From positions 1,364,001-1,428,000 of the forward strand of contig NZ_CP031124.1 of assembly GCF_003339525.1 (NCBI RefSeq): 64,000 nt of DNA. Reading direction: 5' to 3'. Position 1 is the stretch's first letter, and each line of letters opens with the position of its first letter. A model generated the notes under the pieces. It worked only from the letters and a program-made list of their open reading frames with translations. It was not told the origin of the DNA and ran no database searches. The position numbers and the translations under genes were made by a program. Of this stretch, positions 54,339 through 64,000 are shown piece by piece. The stretch comes from Ephemeroptericola cinctiostellae. GTDB taxonomy: Bacteria; Pseudomonadota; Gammaproteobacteria; Burkholderiales; Burkholderiaceae.

Positions 54339-55337
54339 TTATTTTTTCTGTTGAATTCGCAGTGCCATTTGGCTGGCCAGTTGCAAAGTCGCATCCCATA
54401 CATCGCCTTTGCTCAGGCCTTTGGCCAAGCGGTCGAGTTCATGGGTGCGTTGCAGGGCATTTTTTAAGAAGGGCAATGTGAGTGCATTGACTGCCAGTGG
54501 CATCAGTTTTTCACGTGGCCCCCAAACGCGTTTTTCGCGCATGGCACTGGCGAGGTGAGCACCATTTTGGACTTCGATTTTTAATGCAGTCAGCGTACGG
54601 ACATCTTCGGTCAGCGCCCATAAAACAAGGATGATCGATTCACCTTCGGCCTTGAGGCCTTCGATCATGCGGCAAACTCGGGCGACATTACCTGAGAGCA
54701 GGCCTTCAGATAAACCAAAAACGTCGTAACGGGCAACGTTAAAGACACTGTGTTGAACCTGTTCATCGTTCAGTGCACCCGCTGGAAAGAGCAGGGCAAG
54801 TTTTTGAATTTCTTGATGGGCGGCAATCAGGTTGCCTTCAAATTGTTGACTCATCAATTGCAATGCAGCGGGGCTGGCGGATTGGTTGTTGATTTTCAGG
54901 CGGTCTGAGATCCAGCGCGGTAAGTGCGCCAGGACCACATTGCTGATTTCAATCAACTCGCCTGCGGTGGAGATGGCTTTGAACCACACGCTGTTTTTAC
55001 TGGTTTTATCAAGTTTGGGCAGGGTGACGATGATGAGCACGTCATCGGATAATTGGCTGGCGAGTTGTTTGAGTGCATCGCCACCGTCTTTTCCAGGCTT
55101 GCCTGAAGGGATGCGCAGTTCAACAATTTTTCGATCACCAAAAAGCGACAGGCTTTGTAACGATTCAGTCAGTTGTCCCCAATCAAATCGACCTTCAACA
55201 TTGAGCACCTCGCGCTCGCTGTAGCCTTCCGCGCGGGCGGCTGCACGCAGGGCATCGACGGACTCTTGAATCAATAAAATCTCATCGCCGCTGATAACGT
55301 ACAGCGGTTTAAGGGGGGGGCGGAATGTTGGGCTCAT
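54339..55337 (-). CDS. holA: DNA polymerase III delta subunit
   Basis: The 332-residue clamp-loader subunit opens the beta clamp. It starts MSPTFRPPLKPLYVISGDEILLIQESVDAL, with the ISGDEILL start of the delta family, SLFGDRKIVELRIPSGKPGKDG near the clamp-contact element, and the three-domain helical C-terminus (ILVLWALTEDVRTL). It follows lptE by 21 bp. In many relatives proA comes next; here the tracrRNA promoter lies at its 3' end. Confidence 0.95.
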   Translation of the reverse strand: MSPTFRPPLKPLYVISGDEILLIQESVDALRAAARAEGYSEREVLNVEGRFDWGQLTESLQSLSLFGDRKIVELRIPSGKPGKDGGDALKQLASQLSDDVLIIVTLPKLDKTSKNSVWFKAISTAGELIEISNVVLAHLPRWISDRLKINNQSASPAALQLMSQQFEGNLIAAHQEIQKLALLFPAGALNDEQVQHSVFNVARYDVFGLSEGLLSGNVARVCRMIEGLKAEGESIILVLWALTEDVRTLTALKIEVQNGAHLASAMREKRVWGPREKLMPLAVNALTLPFLKNALQRTHELDRLAKGLSKGDVWDATLQLASQMALRIQQKK

Positions 55338-55358
55338 GCTGAGGTTGAAGTCATGTGT

Positions 55359-55874
55359 TTATTGTGCACCGTTTAATTTAATCGCACGCAGACGGTATTG
55401 CATTTGATTGGCCAATTCGATGTCGATGTCGTTGTATAAGCGCGATTCTTCTAAGTCCAGTCCCGTGTCGTAACCGTCGCCAGCAGACAGCGTGCGGCTG
55501 ATTGATAAGCGCACGGGGGCGATCAGTTGTTTTTTGTTGGCATCATAGGCTTGCATGGTGGCAAAGGTGGATAAACGGTATTCAATCGCCCGACCCGCTG
55601 CATTTTTGCTTGAAACTGCTTTGGTATGAACGACATCGCCAATTTCAGCCGTCACCTGCGCCGGTGCGGGCGGTGTGATTTGAATCACTTGGCCGCGCAT
55701 CACATCGGCGAGTTGGTTGGGTAAATTGCTTTTTGAATCGCCAATGATGGACAGTGTTTTATAGCTCATCGCTGTTGCATGGGTGCTGCCGCGCAGGTGA
55801 AAGCCACATGCAGAGAAGCTGAATGCGGTGACAATGATGCTGCTGGTCAGGGCGATTTTTTTCAGTACAAACAT
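55359..55874 (-). CDS. lptE: LPS assembly lipoprotein LptE
   Basis: The 171-residue outer-membrane lipoprotein plugs LptD to insert LPS. The signal MFVLKKIALTSSIIVTAFSFSACGFHLRG ends in a lipobox with the CGFHLRG start typical of LptE. The start at ATG (complement 55872-55874) gives a better signal than an upstream in-frame ATG. It lies between leuS and holA, its conserved place. Confidence 0.93.
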   Translation of the reverse strand: MFVLKKIALTSSIIVTAFSFSACGFHLRGSTHATAMSYKTLSIIGDSKSNLPNQLADVMRGQVIQITPPAPAQVTAEIGDVVHTKAVSSKNAAGRAIEYRLSTFATMQAYDANKKQLIAPVRLSISRTLSAGDGYDTGLDLEESRLYNDIDIELANQMQYRLRAIKLNGAQ

Positions 55875-55898
55875 GTCGATCCTTGGCAATGCGTGTGT

Positions 55899-58577
<2,679 letters not shown>

Positions 58578-58651
58578 CTAGAAACGCTATTATAGCGTTT
58601 TGGCGAGCTGGACGGATGCAAAATGGTGTGACTTCAATCAAGGGGTGGAGA

Positions 58652-59587
58652 ATGGTTTGGAAAAATAGGTGGCGGACTTCGAATGTTGATTGTGTGGGAC
58701 TGTATGCTGGGGCGGCTCTGCTGATCGGCATGCTTGGGAGCGCGCATGCGCAAAGCACATCAAATCTTGTACTTGCAGGGCAGATTGCACCCGTTGCACC
58801 TGTGTCCGTTGCTGCACCGCCTGCATTGCTGTTGGCCAAAGAGTTGCCTGCTGACGTGCGTGTGGCAGATTACCTTGTCAGCGAAAAATATGATGGCGTG
58901 CGTGCTTTTTGGGATGGGCGGGTGTTGCGTTTTCGTGGTGGCGGCGTGGTGGCTGCACCTGAATGGTTCACGCGTGCTTTACCTGCTCAAGCCTTGGATG
59001 GTGAATTGTGGTCAGGTCGTGGACAATTTGAAGTGACGTCAGGCATTGTGCGCCAACGTACGCCCAATGATGTGGATTGGCGGCGTGTGAAGTACATGGT
59101 GTTTGAGTTGCCAAATGCAGAGGGTTCTTTTGAGCAACGGGTGCAACAGATTGAGCGCATCGTCCGTGACGCACACAATCCTCAATTGGTTGCAGTAAGA
59201 CAGTTTCGTTTACGTGATCGTTTGCAGCTACAACAGCGTTTGGATGAGGTGACTCGAGAGGGCGGCGAAGGTTTGATGTTGCATTTGGCGAGTGCGGTTT
59301 ATGAGACGGGGCGAAGCGATGTACTGTATAAATTGAAGCCGTTACAGGATGCTGAGGCTGTGGTTGTCGCACATTTGCGGGGGAATGGCAAGTATGCACA
59401 CCAATTGGGTGCATTGAGGGTGCGAGGTGCGGATGGACGTGAATTCAATGTCGGGGGCGGGTTGAGTGATGCTCAGCGTGCTCATCCACCTGAGATTGGT
59501 TCGACCATCACCTATCAATTCAATGATTTGACGGCAGCAGGCTTACCTCGATTTGCCCGTTTTTTGCGAGTGCGTGTTGGACTTTAA
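58652..59587 (+). CDS. ligE: Secreted ATP-dependent DNA ligase, LigE type
   Basis: The 311-residue protein has an N-terminal signal peptide (GLYAGAALLIGMLGSAHAQS), then a minimal ligase: nucleotidyltransferase motif I SEKYDGVRA with Lys79, FRGGG, LDGELW (motif III), GEGLMLH (motif IV), LYKLKP (motif V) and a short OB domain ending ITYQFNDLTAAGLPRFARF. No other DNA-binding domain is present. Known LigE enzymes seal nicks in the periplasm or at the cell surface, with proposed roles in extracellular DNA or competence. ATG 58652 follows AGGGG by 6 bases; leuS is divergent. Confidence 0.92.
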   Translation: MVWKNRWRTSNVDCVGLYAGAALLIGMLGSAHAQSTSNLVLAGQIAPVAPVSVAAPPALLLAKELPADVRVADYLVSEKYDGVRAFWDGRVLRFRGGGVVAAPEWFTRALPAQALDGELWSGRGQFEVTSGIVRQRTPNDVDWRRVKYMVFELPNAEGSFEQRVQQIERIVRDAHNPQLVAVRQFRLRDRLQLQQRLDEVTREGGEGLMLHLASAVYETGRSDVLYKLKPLQDAEAVVVAHLRGNGKYAHQLGALRVRGADGREFNVGGGLSDAQRAHPPEIGSTITYQFNDLTAAGLPRFARFLRVRVGL

Positions 59588-59850
59588 AAGCGATATTGAC
59601 TTTTTTAGTTTATAACCGTTATCCCTTGAGTGCGAAATGGTGTTGGCCGGTGTATATCCCTTGATTTAATGCGGTTTTTTCTAAAATGAGAATTAAAAAG
59701 TGGTTGGTCTCTTTTGTGAAATGTGGAAGGGGGTGATGGTCTCTTTTTTATGTATCATGCGCCATTCGTTCTTTGGTTTAATTGTGGCGAAATATAGCAG
59801 GATCTTTTCAGTTGAAAGCATCTCGATTGAAAATAAAAAAAGGAGACAAC

Positions 59851-61233
59851 ATGTCAGAAAAAGCAAGTTTAGCGAAAGGCTCTTTGGGTACTTTTGAATC
59901 AGCGGTGATGGGTGTTGCGGGCACTGCCCCTGCATTCAGTGTGGCGGTGACAACGGCGGTGATTGTGTCGGTGGTCGGCGAGTTGGCGGTGGGCAGTATT
60001 TTATACTGCGGTTTAATCATGTTTGGCATCATGCTGGCATTCACCCATTTGAATAAAATTTCACCCAATGCGGGGGCGACGTATGCTTGGGTGGGTCATG
60101 TGTTTGGGCCGACTTGGGGATTTTTTGCAGGTTGGGGTTTGTTGGTGGCTTCGATTGTGTTCATGGTTTCGGCGACCATTCCTGCGGCCACATCGACGCT
60201 GTTGATTGCACAAAACGCATTTGATTTATCCCCTGACCTCATCGAAGACACGCGTTGGGTGGCTTTCGTGGCGGCCGTTTGGTTGACTTTGATCACGATT
60301 GTGGTGACGAAAGGCATTAAACATGCGAGCTATGCACAGCTGATCATGACGGTGATTGAAACGATCATCATTTTTGCTCTGATCATTGCGGGTTTCATTG
60401 AGTATTGGGGTAAGCCTGCACACATGCCTACATGGGCATGGTTTTCACCTTTTTCATTCACGCCTGAGTCGTTTGCTGCGGGCGCATTGACCGCCATTTT
60501 CTTTTACTGGGGATGGGATGTGACCATGAACTTGGGGGAAGAAACCAAAGAAGCTGCTGAAGGTGAGGCGCAACCTGCTGGACGTGGGGCTTTTTGGGCG
60601 ATGGTCAACTTGATTTTATTTTTCATCATCATGATGATTGTGGTGTTGATCGTTTTGACTGATGATGAAATTGCCGCTGCAAACACCAATGTGTTGTATG
60701 CGGTGGCGGATAAATTGTTTCCCAAACCTTGGAGTAGCTTTGCGGTGCTGTCGACGATCTTAAGCACGATTGGGACGGTTGAAACACAGATTTTGCAATT
60801 CTCTCGCAGCATGTTTGCAATGTCGCGCGACAAAATGCTGCATCCGCGTTATGCAAACATTCACCCTGAATGGCAAACACCATGGGTGGCGACATTTGTG
60901 ATTTGGCTGTTGGGCGTGTTGCTGTTGGCGGCATCGTCGACCATGGCATCGGTCAAAGCGATTTTGGACAGCTCTGTGATGGCGATTGGTTTTCACATTT
61001 GCTTTTACATGGGTTTGGCGGCATTTGCTTGCGTGTGGCATTACCGTGGCATGCTGAAATCAGGCGTGTATGATGCATTTTCACATGTGATTTGGCCGCT
61101 TGGATCGGGTGTGTTGATGTTCTTTTTAGGGTTGTATTTGTTACCGACTTTTGATGGCATCACAACTTTAATTGCGGTGGGTGGTTTGGCCATTGGTGTC
61201 GTGCCGTTGTTGTTGGGACGTTATCGTACCTGA
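59851..61233 (+). CDS. APC-superfamily amino acid permease
   Basis: The 460-residue protein has about 12 membrane helices. It starts SLGTFESAVMGVAGTAPAFSVAVT, with the unwound-helix motif MGVAGTAPA that binds substrate, and ISPNAGATYAWVGHVFGPTWGFFAGW. Such permeases import amino acids or amines by proton coupling. AGGAG stands 5 bases before ATG 59851. It precedes a UspA-like gene, but with its own terminator. Substrate unknown. Confidence 0.88.
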   Translation: MSEKASLAKGSLGTFESAVMGVAGTAPAFSVAVTTAVIVSVVGELAVGSILYCGLIMFGIMLAFTHLNKISPNAGATYAWVGHVFGPTWGFFAGWGLLVASIVFMVSATIPAATSTLLIAQNAFDLSPDLIEDTRWVAFVAAVWLTLITIVVTKGIKHASYAQLIMTVIETIIIFALIIAGFIEYWGKPAHMPTWAWFSPFSFTPESFAAGALTAIFFYWGWDVTMNLGEETKEAAEGEAQPAGRGAFWAMVNLILFFIIMMIVVLIVLTDDEIAAANTNVLYAVADKLFPKPWSSFAVLSTILSTIGTVETQILQFSRSMFAMSRDKMLHPRYANIHPEWQTPWVATFVIWLLGVLLLAASSTMASVKAILDSSVMAIGFHICFYMGLAAFACVWHYRGMLKSGVYDAFSHVIWPLGSGVLMFFLGLYLLPTFDGITTLIAVGGLAIGVVPLLLGRYRT

Positions 61234-61324
61234 GCATTGTTATTGAAGGGGTACTGAGGTTGTTTGGATGATGGTCGGTGTCCCTGAACCATTAAAAATG
61301 CAGATGATTGGGTTGTTTAAGAGA

Positions 61325-61354
61325 ATGCCTCAGGTCTAACCTGTGGCATTTTTT
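61325..61354 (+). terminator. Terminator after the APC permease
   Basis: ATGCC-CAGGT-CTA-ACCTG-GGCAT hairpin with single-T bulges on each arm, followed by TTTTTT. The remaining gap to 61605 holds no gene. Confidence 0.75.
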
Positions 61355-61605
61355 GTTTTCAAAACTTGTTTCCAAAATGCCATTTTTATCCTTACTTTAT
61401 TCTATTTTTTGGGGTGATTTGTCATCACAACCCATGCGGCAAAAGCCTATAATTTAAATGAAGACAGTCGTTTTTTACTTTCCCATTGCATTTGAGAGGC
61501 TTGGTTAATATTAGAAATGACCGCATGTGGTTCATTGAGATAAAGTGAAATAAGGTGTTGTTTTAAAAGGTTTTAAAAGTTTAAATTTTGATAAAGGAGA
61601 TTGAC

Positions 61606-62046
61606 ATGTTCAAACATTTACTCGTTCCGACCGATGGCTCTGAGTTGTCTCAGAGTACCGTCAGGCGTGCCGTCAGTTTTGCGAAGGAGACAGGTGCTAA
61701 AATCACGTTTTTTTATGCCCAACCTGATTTTCCAATGATTTCCTACACTGAGGCGATTGTTGTGAACCCAACCCCGGATGAGTTTTTGTTGTCCACTCAA
61801 AAAGAGGCGCAACGTGTGTTGGATTTGGCCAAAGGGGTGGCGGATGAGCTGCATGTTGATTGTGATGTAGATACGGCAGTGGATGATTTTCCTTACCGAG
61901 CCATCATTGCGGCAGCAGGTTTGCATCAGTGCGATCTGATTTTTATGGCATCACATGGTCGAGGTGGCTTTATGGGGTTGCTGCTTGGCAGTGAGACTCA
62001 GAAAGTGCTGACCCACAGCAGTGTGCCTGTGCTGGTCTATCGTTGA
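61606..62046 (+). CDS. Universal stress protein, UspA family
   Basis: The 146-residue protein starts MFKHLLVPTDGSELSQSTVRRAVSFA with the USP Asp, and has ATP-binding HGRGGFMGLLLGSETQKVL (G-2x-G-9x-G-S type), so it likely binds ATP. Family members respond to stress and often form dimers. AAAGGAG lies before ATG 61606. It is monocistronic by spacing. Confidence 0.93.
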   Translation: MFKHLLVPTDGSELSQSTVRRAVSFAKETGAKITFFYAQPDFPMISYTEAIVVNPTPDEFLLSTQKEAQRVLDLAKGVADELHVDCDVDTAVDDFPYRAIIAAAGLHQCDLIFMASHGRGGFMGLLLGSETQKVLTHSSVPVLVYR

Positions 62047-62158
62047 TGACTTGTATTCAGTTCACATGGGCCGTTGATGCTATAATCAGCGGCTCAAAAT
62101 GTTGGGTATTTTAGTCGCTTGGTGGGTCTGTTAATTAAGCGAATCTTTTGGAAATCAT

Positions 62159-63094
62159 ATGTTCGCTTTGAATTATATCAATCGCCATTCGGCTGTCTTT
62201 ATGATGTTGGCTTGCTTGTTTGGTTTTGCGTGGCCCGATGCTGCCAATGCTGTGCTTGCGCACTTGCCTCAGGTGTTGTTTACCCTGATGTTTTTTACCT
62301 TACTTGGTATTCCGCAGCCAAAACTGCTGCGGATGCTGTCACAGCTGGGGGTGTGGCGCTATGCGCTCTTGCATTCTTTTGGCATGACGCTTGTGTTTGT
62401 GGGGGCAGGCTATCTGCTGGGCATTCGGGGTGATTTGTTGTTGGCGTTGGCGGCGATGATGGCGACAGGTGCGTTGTTTGGCACGCCTGCGATTGTGCGT
62501 TCAATCGGTTTCAGTCCTTTGTATGCGATGGCCTTGACGATTGCCAGCACGTTGGTGATGCCCGCCATATTGTTCATTAATTTATGGTTGTTCCAAACGG
62601 GTGATGTTCATTTGGATTTGGTGTTGTACAGCAAACGCTTGTTGATTTTCATCGCAGGTCCGATGGCGATCTCCGCTGTGGTGCATAAACTGTTCAGTGA
62701 GCATGTGTTGCACCATGTGCATCAGCAGTTGTCGAAAATCACCATCATTTTGGTGATGGCCTTCCCATTTGGTTTGGTGGGGGCATATCGGCATTTTTTT
62801 GATGTGAATCCTGCACATGGTGTTTTTTTGTTGCTGATGGGTGCGTTGCTGTGTTTTGGTTTGTTTGCCTTGAATTTTTGGATTTATCGAAAAGCACCGA
62901 TTGAACATGCAATTTCTGCTGCGGTCGCTTCGGGTGGCCGCAATGTGTTGCTGACCTATACCATTGCAGCGCCTTTCGTTGGCAGTGAATTCATGCTGTT
63001 GGTGGGGGCGATGCAGCTGCCCATTTACATGTTGCCGTTATTGACGCGTTGGTGGATTCGTCGCTTGGAGCGACAGACAGTGGCATTGACGTAA
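62159..63094 (+). CDS. BASS/SBF-like ten-helix transporter
   Basis: The 311-residue membrane protein has about ten helices. LFTLMFFTLLGIPQPKLL and TGALFGTPAIVRSIGFSPLYAMALTIASTL and a second half with ASGGRNVLLTYTIAAPFVGSEF recall the bile acid:sodium symporter-like fold with its crossed helices. The substrate is unknown. GGAA precedes ATG 62159. The match is by pattern and moderate in strength. Confidence 0.65.
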   Translation: MFALNYINRHSAVFMMLACLFGFAWPDAANAVLAHLPQVLFTLMFFTLLGIPQPKLLRMLSQLGVWRYALLHSFGMTLVFVGAGYLLGIRGDLLLALAAMMATGALFGTPAIVRSIGFSPLYAMALTIASTLVMPAILFINLWLFQTGDVHLDLVLYSKRLLIFIAGPMAISAVVHKLFSEHVLHHVHQQLSKITIILVMAFPFGLVGAYRHFFDVNPAHGVFLLLMGALLCFGLFALNFWIYRKAPIEHAISAAVASGGRNVLLTYTIAAPFVGSEFMLLVGAMQLPIYMLPLLTRWWIRRLERQTVALT

Positions 63095-63308
63095 ATGCAT
63101 GTGCATGCGTCAATAGCCCACATGTGAGCGGTGAATGACCTTATAACTGGATGGTTTATTGCACAGTAAATAGAAGCTTGTTGTTTATTTGTGTTGTTTA
63201 TTTGTTGTTGTTCGTTTATTTAAGACAAGAGGTTTTGAGTGGGTGGGTTCACACAAAATCTAGAAAAATGATTCCCAAAAAACCTTGGGCGAGTGCATAT
63301 TTAATCGC

Positions 63309-63346
63309 AAGTAAAAACGACGTGAAACTTCACGTCGTTTTTACTT
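63309..63346. terminator. Strong hairpin between the BASS-like gene and aroG
   Basis: AAGTAAAAACGACGTGAA pairs almost perfectly with TTCACGTCGTTTTTACTT, with the T-run on the plus side and A-run on the other. It can stop the minus-strand DAHP synthase transcript or the plus-strand one. The gap 63095-63434 holds nothing else. Confidence 0.8.
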
Positions 63347-63434
63347 TATGGGCGCACATTGATTTGATGGTGCTTGTGCCCCTGTTGTTTAAATTTCAAT
63401 ATTTAAACTGTCAAAAAGCAGAAGGGGGCATGCT

Positions 63435-64000
63435 TTATGCACTTTTCATGCGTTCTTTTAGAGGTTCGCGTAACAAAGCATGGGTGTCGCGCAACATGCT
63501 GTCGGTGGTGAGCCAGTCAACGCAAGCATCGGTGACTGAGCAGCCGTATCGGAGTTGGCTCAAGTCTTCGGGAATGGCTTGGTTGCCCGCTTCAATGAAA
63601 CTTTCGATCATCACGCCGATGATGGAGGTGTTGCCTTCGCGGATTTGATGGGTGACGTCTTTCATGACCAGTGGCTGATAGTCGGCGTTTTTCCATGAAT
63701 TGGCATGTGAACAGTCAATCATGATGTTGCTGGGTAATTTGGCTTTGCTCAAGGCTTTTTCTGCCAAGGACACCGATACTGTATCGTAGTTTGGACGGCC
63801 ACCGCCGCCGCGCAATACGGTGTGACCGTAGCCATTGCCGCGCGTGCGGATGATGGCAGATTCGCCAGAATTGTTAATGCCTAAAAAGCTGTGTGGCGCG
63901 GCGGCGGAAATAATGCCGTTGATCGCAGCATCCAATGTGCCATCGGTGGCATTTTTAAAGCCCACTGGGGTGGATAAACCGGAAGCCATTTCACGGTGGG
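63435..64000 (-). CDS. aroG: 3-deoxy-7-phosphoheptulonate synthase, C-terminal part
   Basis: The minus-strand frame enters from the right window edge and ends at 63435, so only about 188 residues are visible. SGLSTPVGFKNATDG, GESAIIRTRGNGYGHTVLRGGGGRPNYD, MIDCSHANSWKN and IIGVMIESFIEAGNQ are the class I DAHP synthase signatures (AroF/G/H), including metal ligands Cys-His and Glu. It makes the first shikimate intermediate from PEP and erythrose-4-phosphate. The isozyme type and feedback residues lie outside the window. Confidence 0.93.
   Translation of the reverse strand, partial: HREMASGLSTPVGFKNATDGTLDAAINGIISAAAPHSFLGINNSGESAIIRTRGNGYGHTVLRGGGGRPNYDTVSVSLAEKALSKAKLPSNIMIDCSHANSWKNADYQPLVMKDVTHQIREGNTSIIGVMIESFIEAGNQAIPEDLSQLRYGCSVTDACVDWLTTDSMLRDTHALLREPLKERMKSA

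Noticed and set aside
63151-63648. A 165-residue plus-strand frame
   Set aside because: It crosses the hairpin at 63309-63346 and then overlaps the clear DAHP synthase gene antisense.

Overview
The window reads as a chromosome segment of a betaproteobacterium, most likely Burkholderiales, with moderate GC content by eye. The evidence is the block leuS-lptE-holA plus proA-nadC, the carA-leuE-carB order, the cyaY / lptM-lysA divergence, an acnA-type aconitase and protein sequences of betaproteobacterial character. No rRNA or tRNA gene was seen. The genus cannot be fixed from the sequence alone.

Layout. 1-6.5 kb: start of a transaldolase gene, then carA, a LeuE-type exporter, a small membrane protein and carB; carA has a leader with an attenuator-like terminator. 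6.7-14.0 kb: a complete N-acetylglucosamine operon on the minus strand (GntR regulator, NagA, SIS-type deaminase, a fused EIIA-HPr-EI protein and the NagE EIICB permease), so PTS transport, its phosphorelay and catabolism lie together. 14.3-21.7 kb: a RibH2-type lumazine synthase under an FMN riboswitch, an MdfA-like exporter, cyaY, lptM, lysA and ftsK. 21.8-30.6 kb: two small genes, then a seven-gene, mostly overlapping minus-strand operon (alpha/beta hydrolase, acetoacetate-decarboxylase fold protein, two small membrane proteins, patatin, membrane-bound metallophosphoesterase, GMC oxidoreductase) that looks like an uncharacterised lipid or sterol-like pathway. 31-39.9 kb: qmcA-nfeD, relA, a TSUP transporter, an HxlR regulator divergent from two oxidoreductases, and bioB.

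39.9-47.8 kb: an aconitase reading frame that runs in frame into an OmpA-domain protein, an intact IS1595-family element, a lytic transglycosylase whose lipoprotein signal is off frame by one base in an A7 tract, nadC, proA and a YdcH-like gene. 47.9-54.3 kb: a type II-C CRISPR-Cas locus (cas9, cas1, cas2, 16 repeats, tracrRNA) lying between proA/ydcH and holA. cas9 is split into three frames by an exact 16-bp tandem duplication and by a second shift inside a perfect 12-bp inverted repeat. cas1, cas2, the array and a well-formed tracrRNA gene look intact. 54.3-64 kb: holA, lptE, leuS, a secreted LigE-type DNA ligase, an APC permease, a UspA protein, a BASS-like transporter and the 3' part of a DAHP synthase gene.

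The most notable points are the double-lesioned but well-preserved CRISPR locus with its own tracrRNA and per-repeat promoters, the aconitase-OmpA fusion, the homopolymer frameshift in the transglycosylase and the seven-gene lipid-like operon. All calls rest on reading the sequence and on knowledge of the families; no database search was run.
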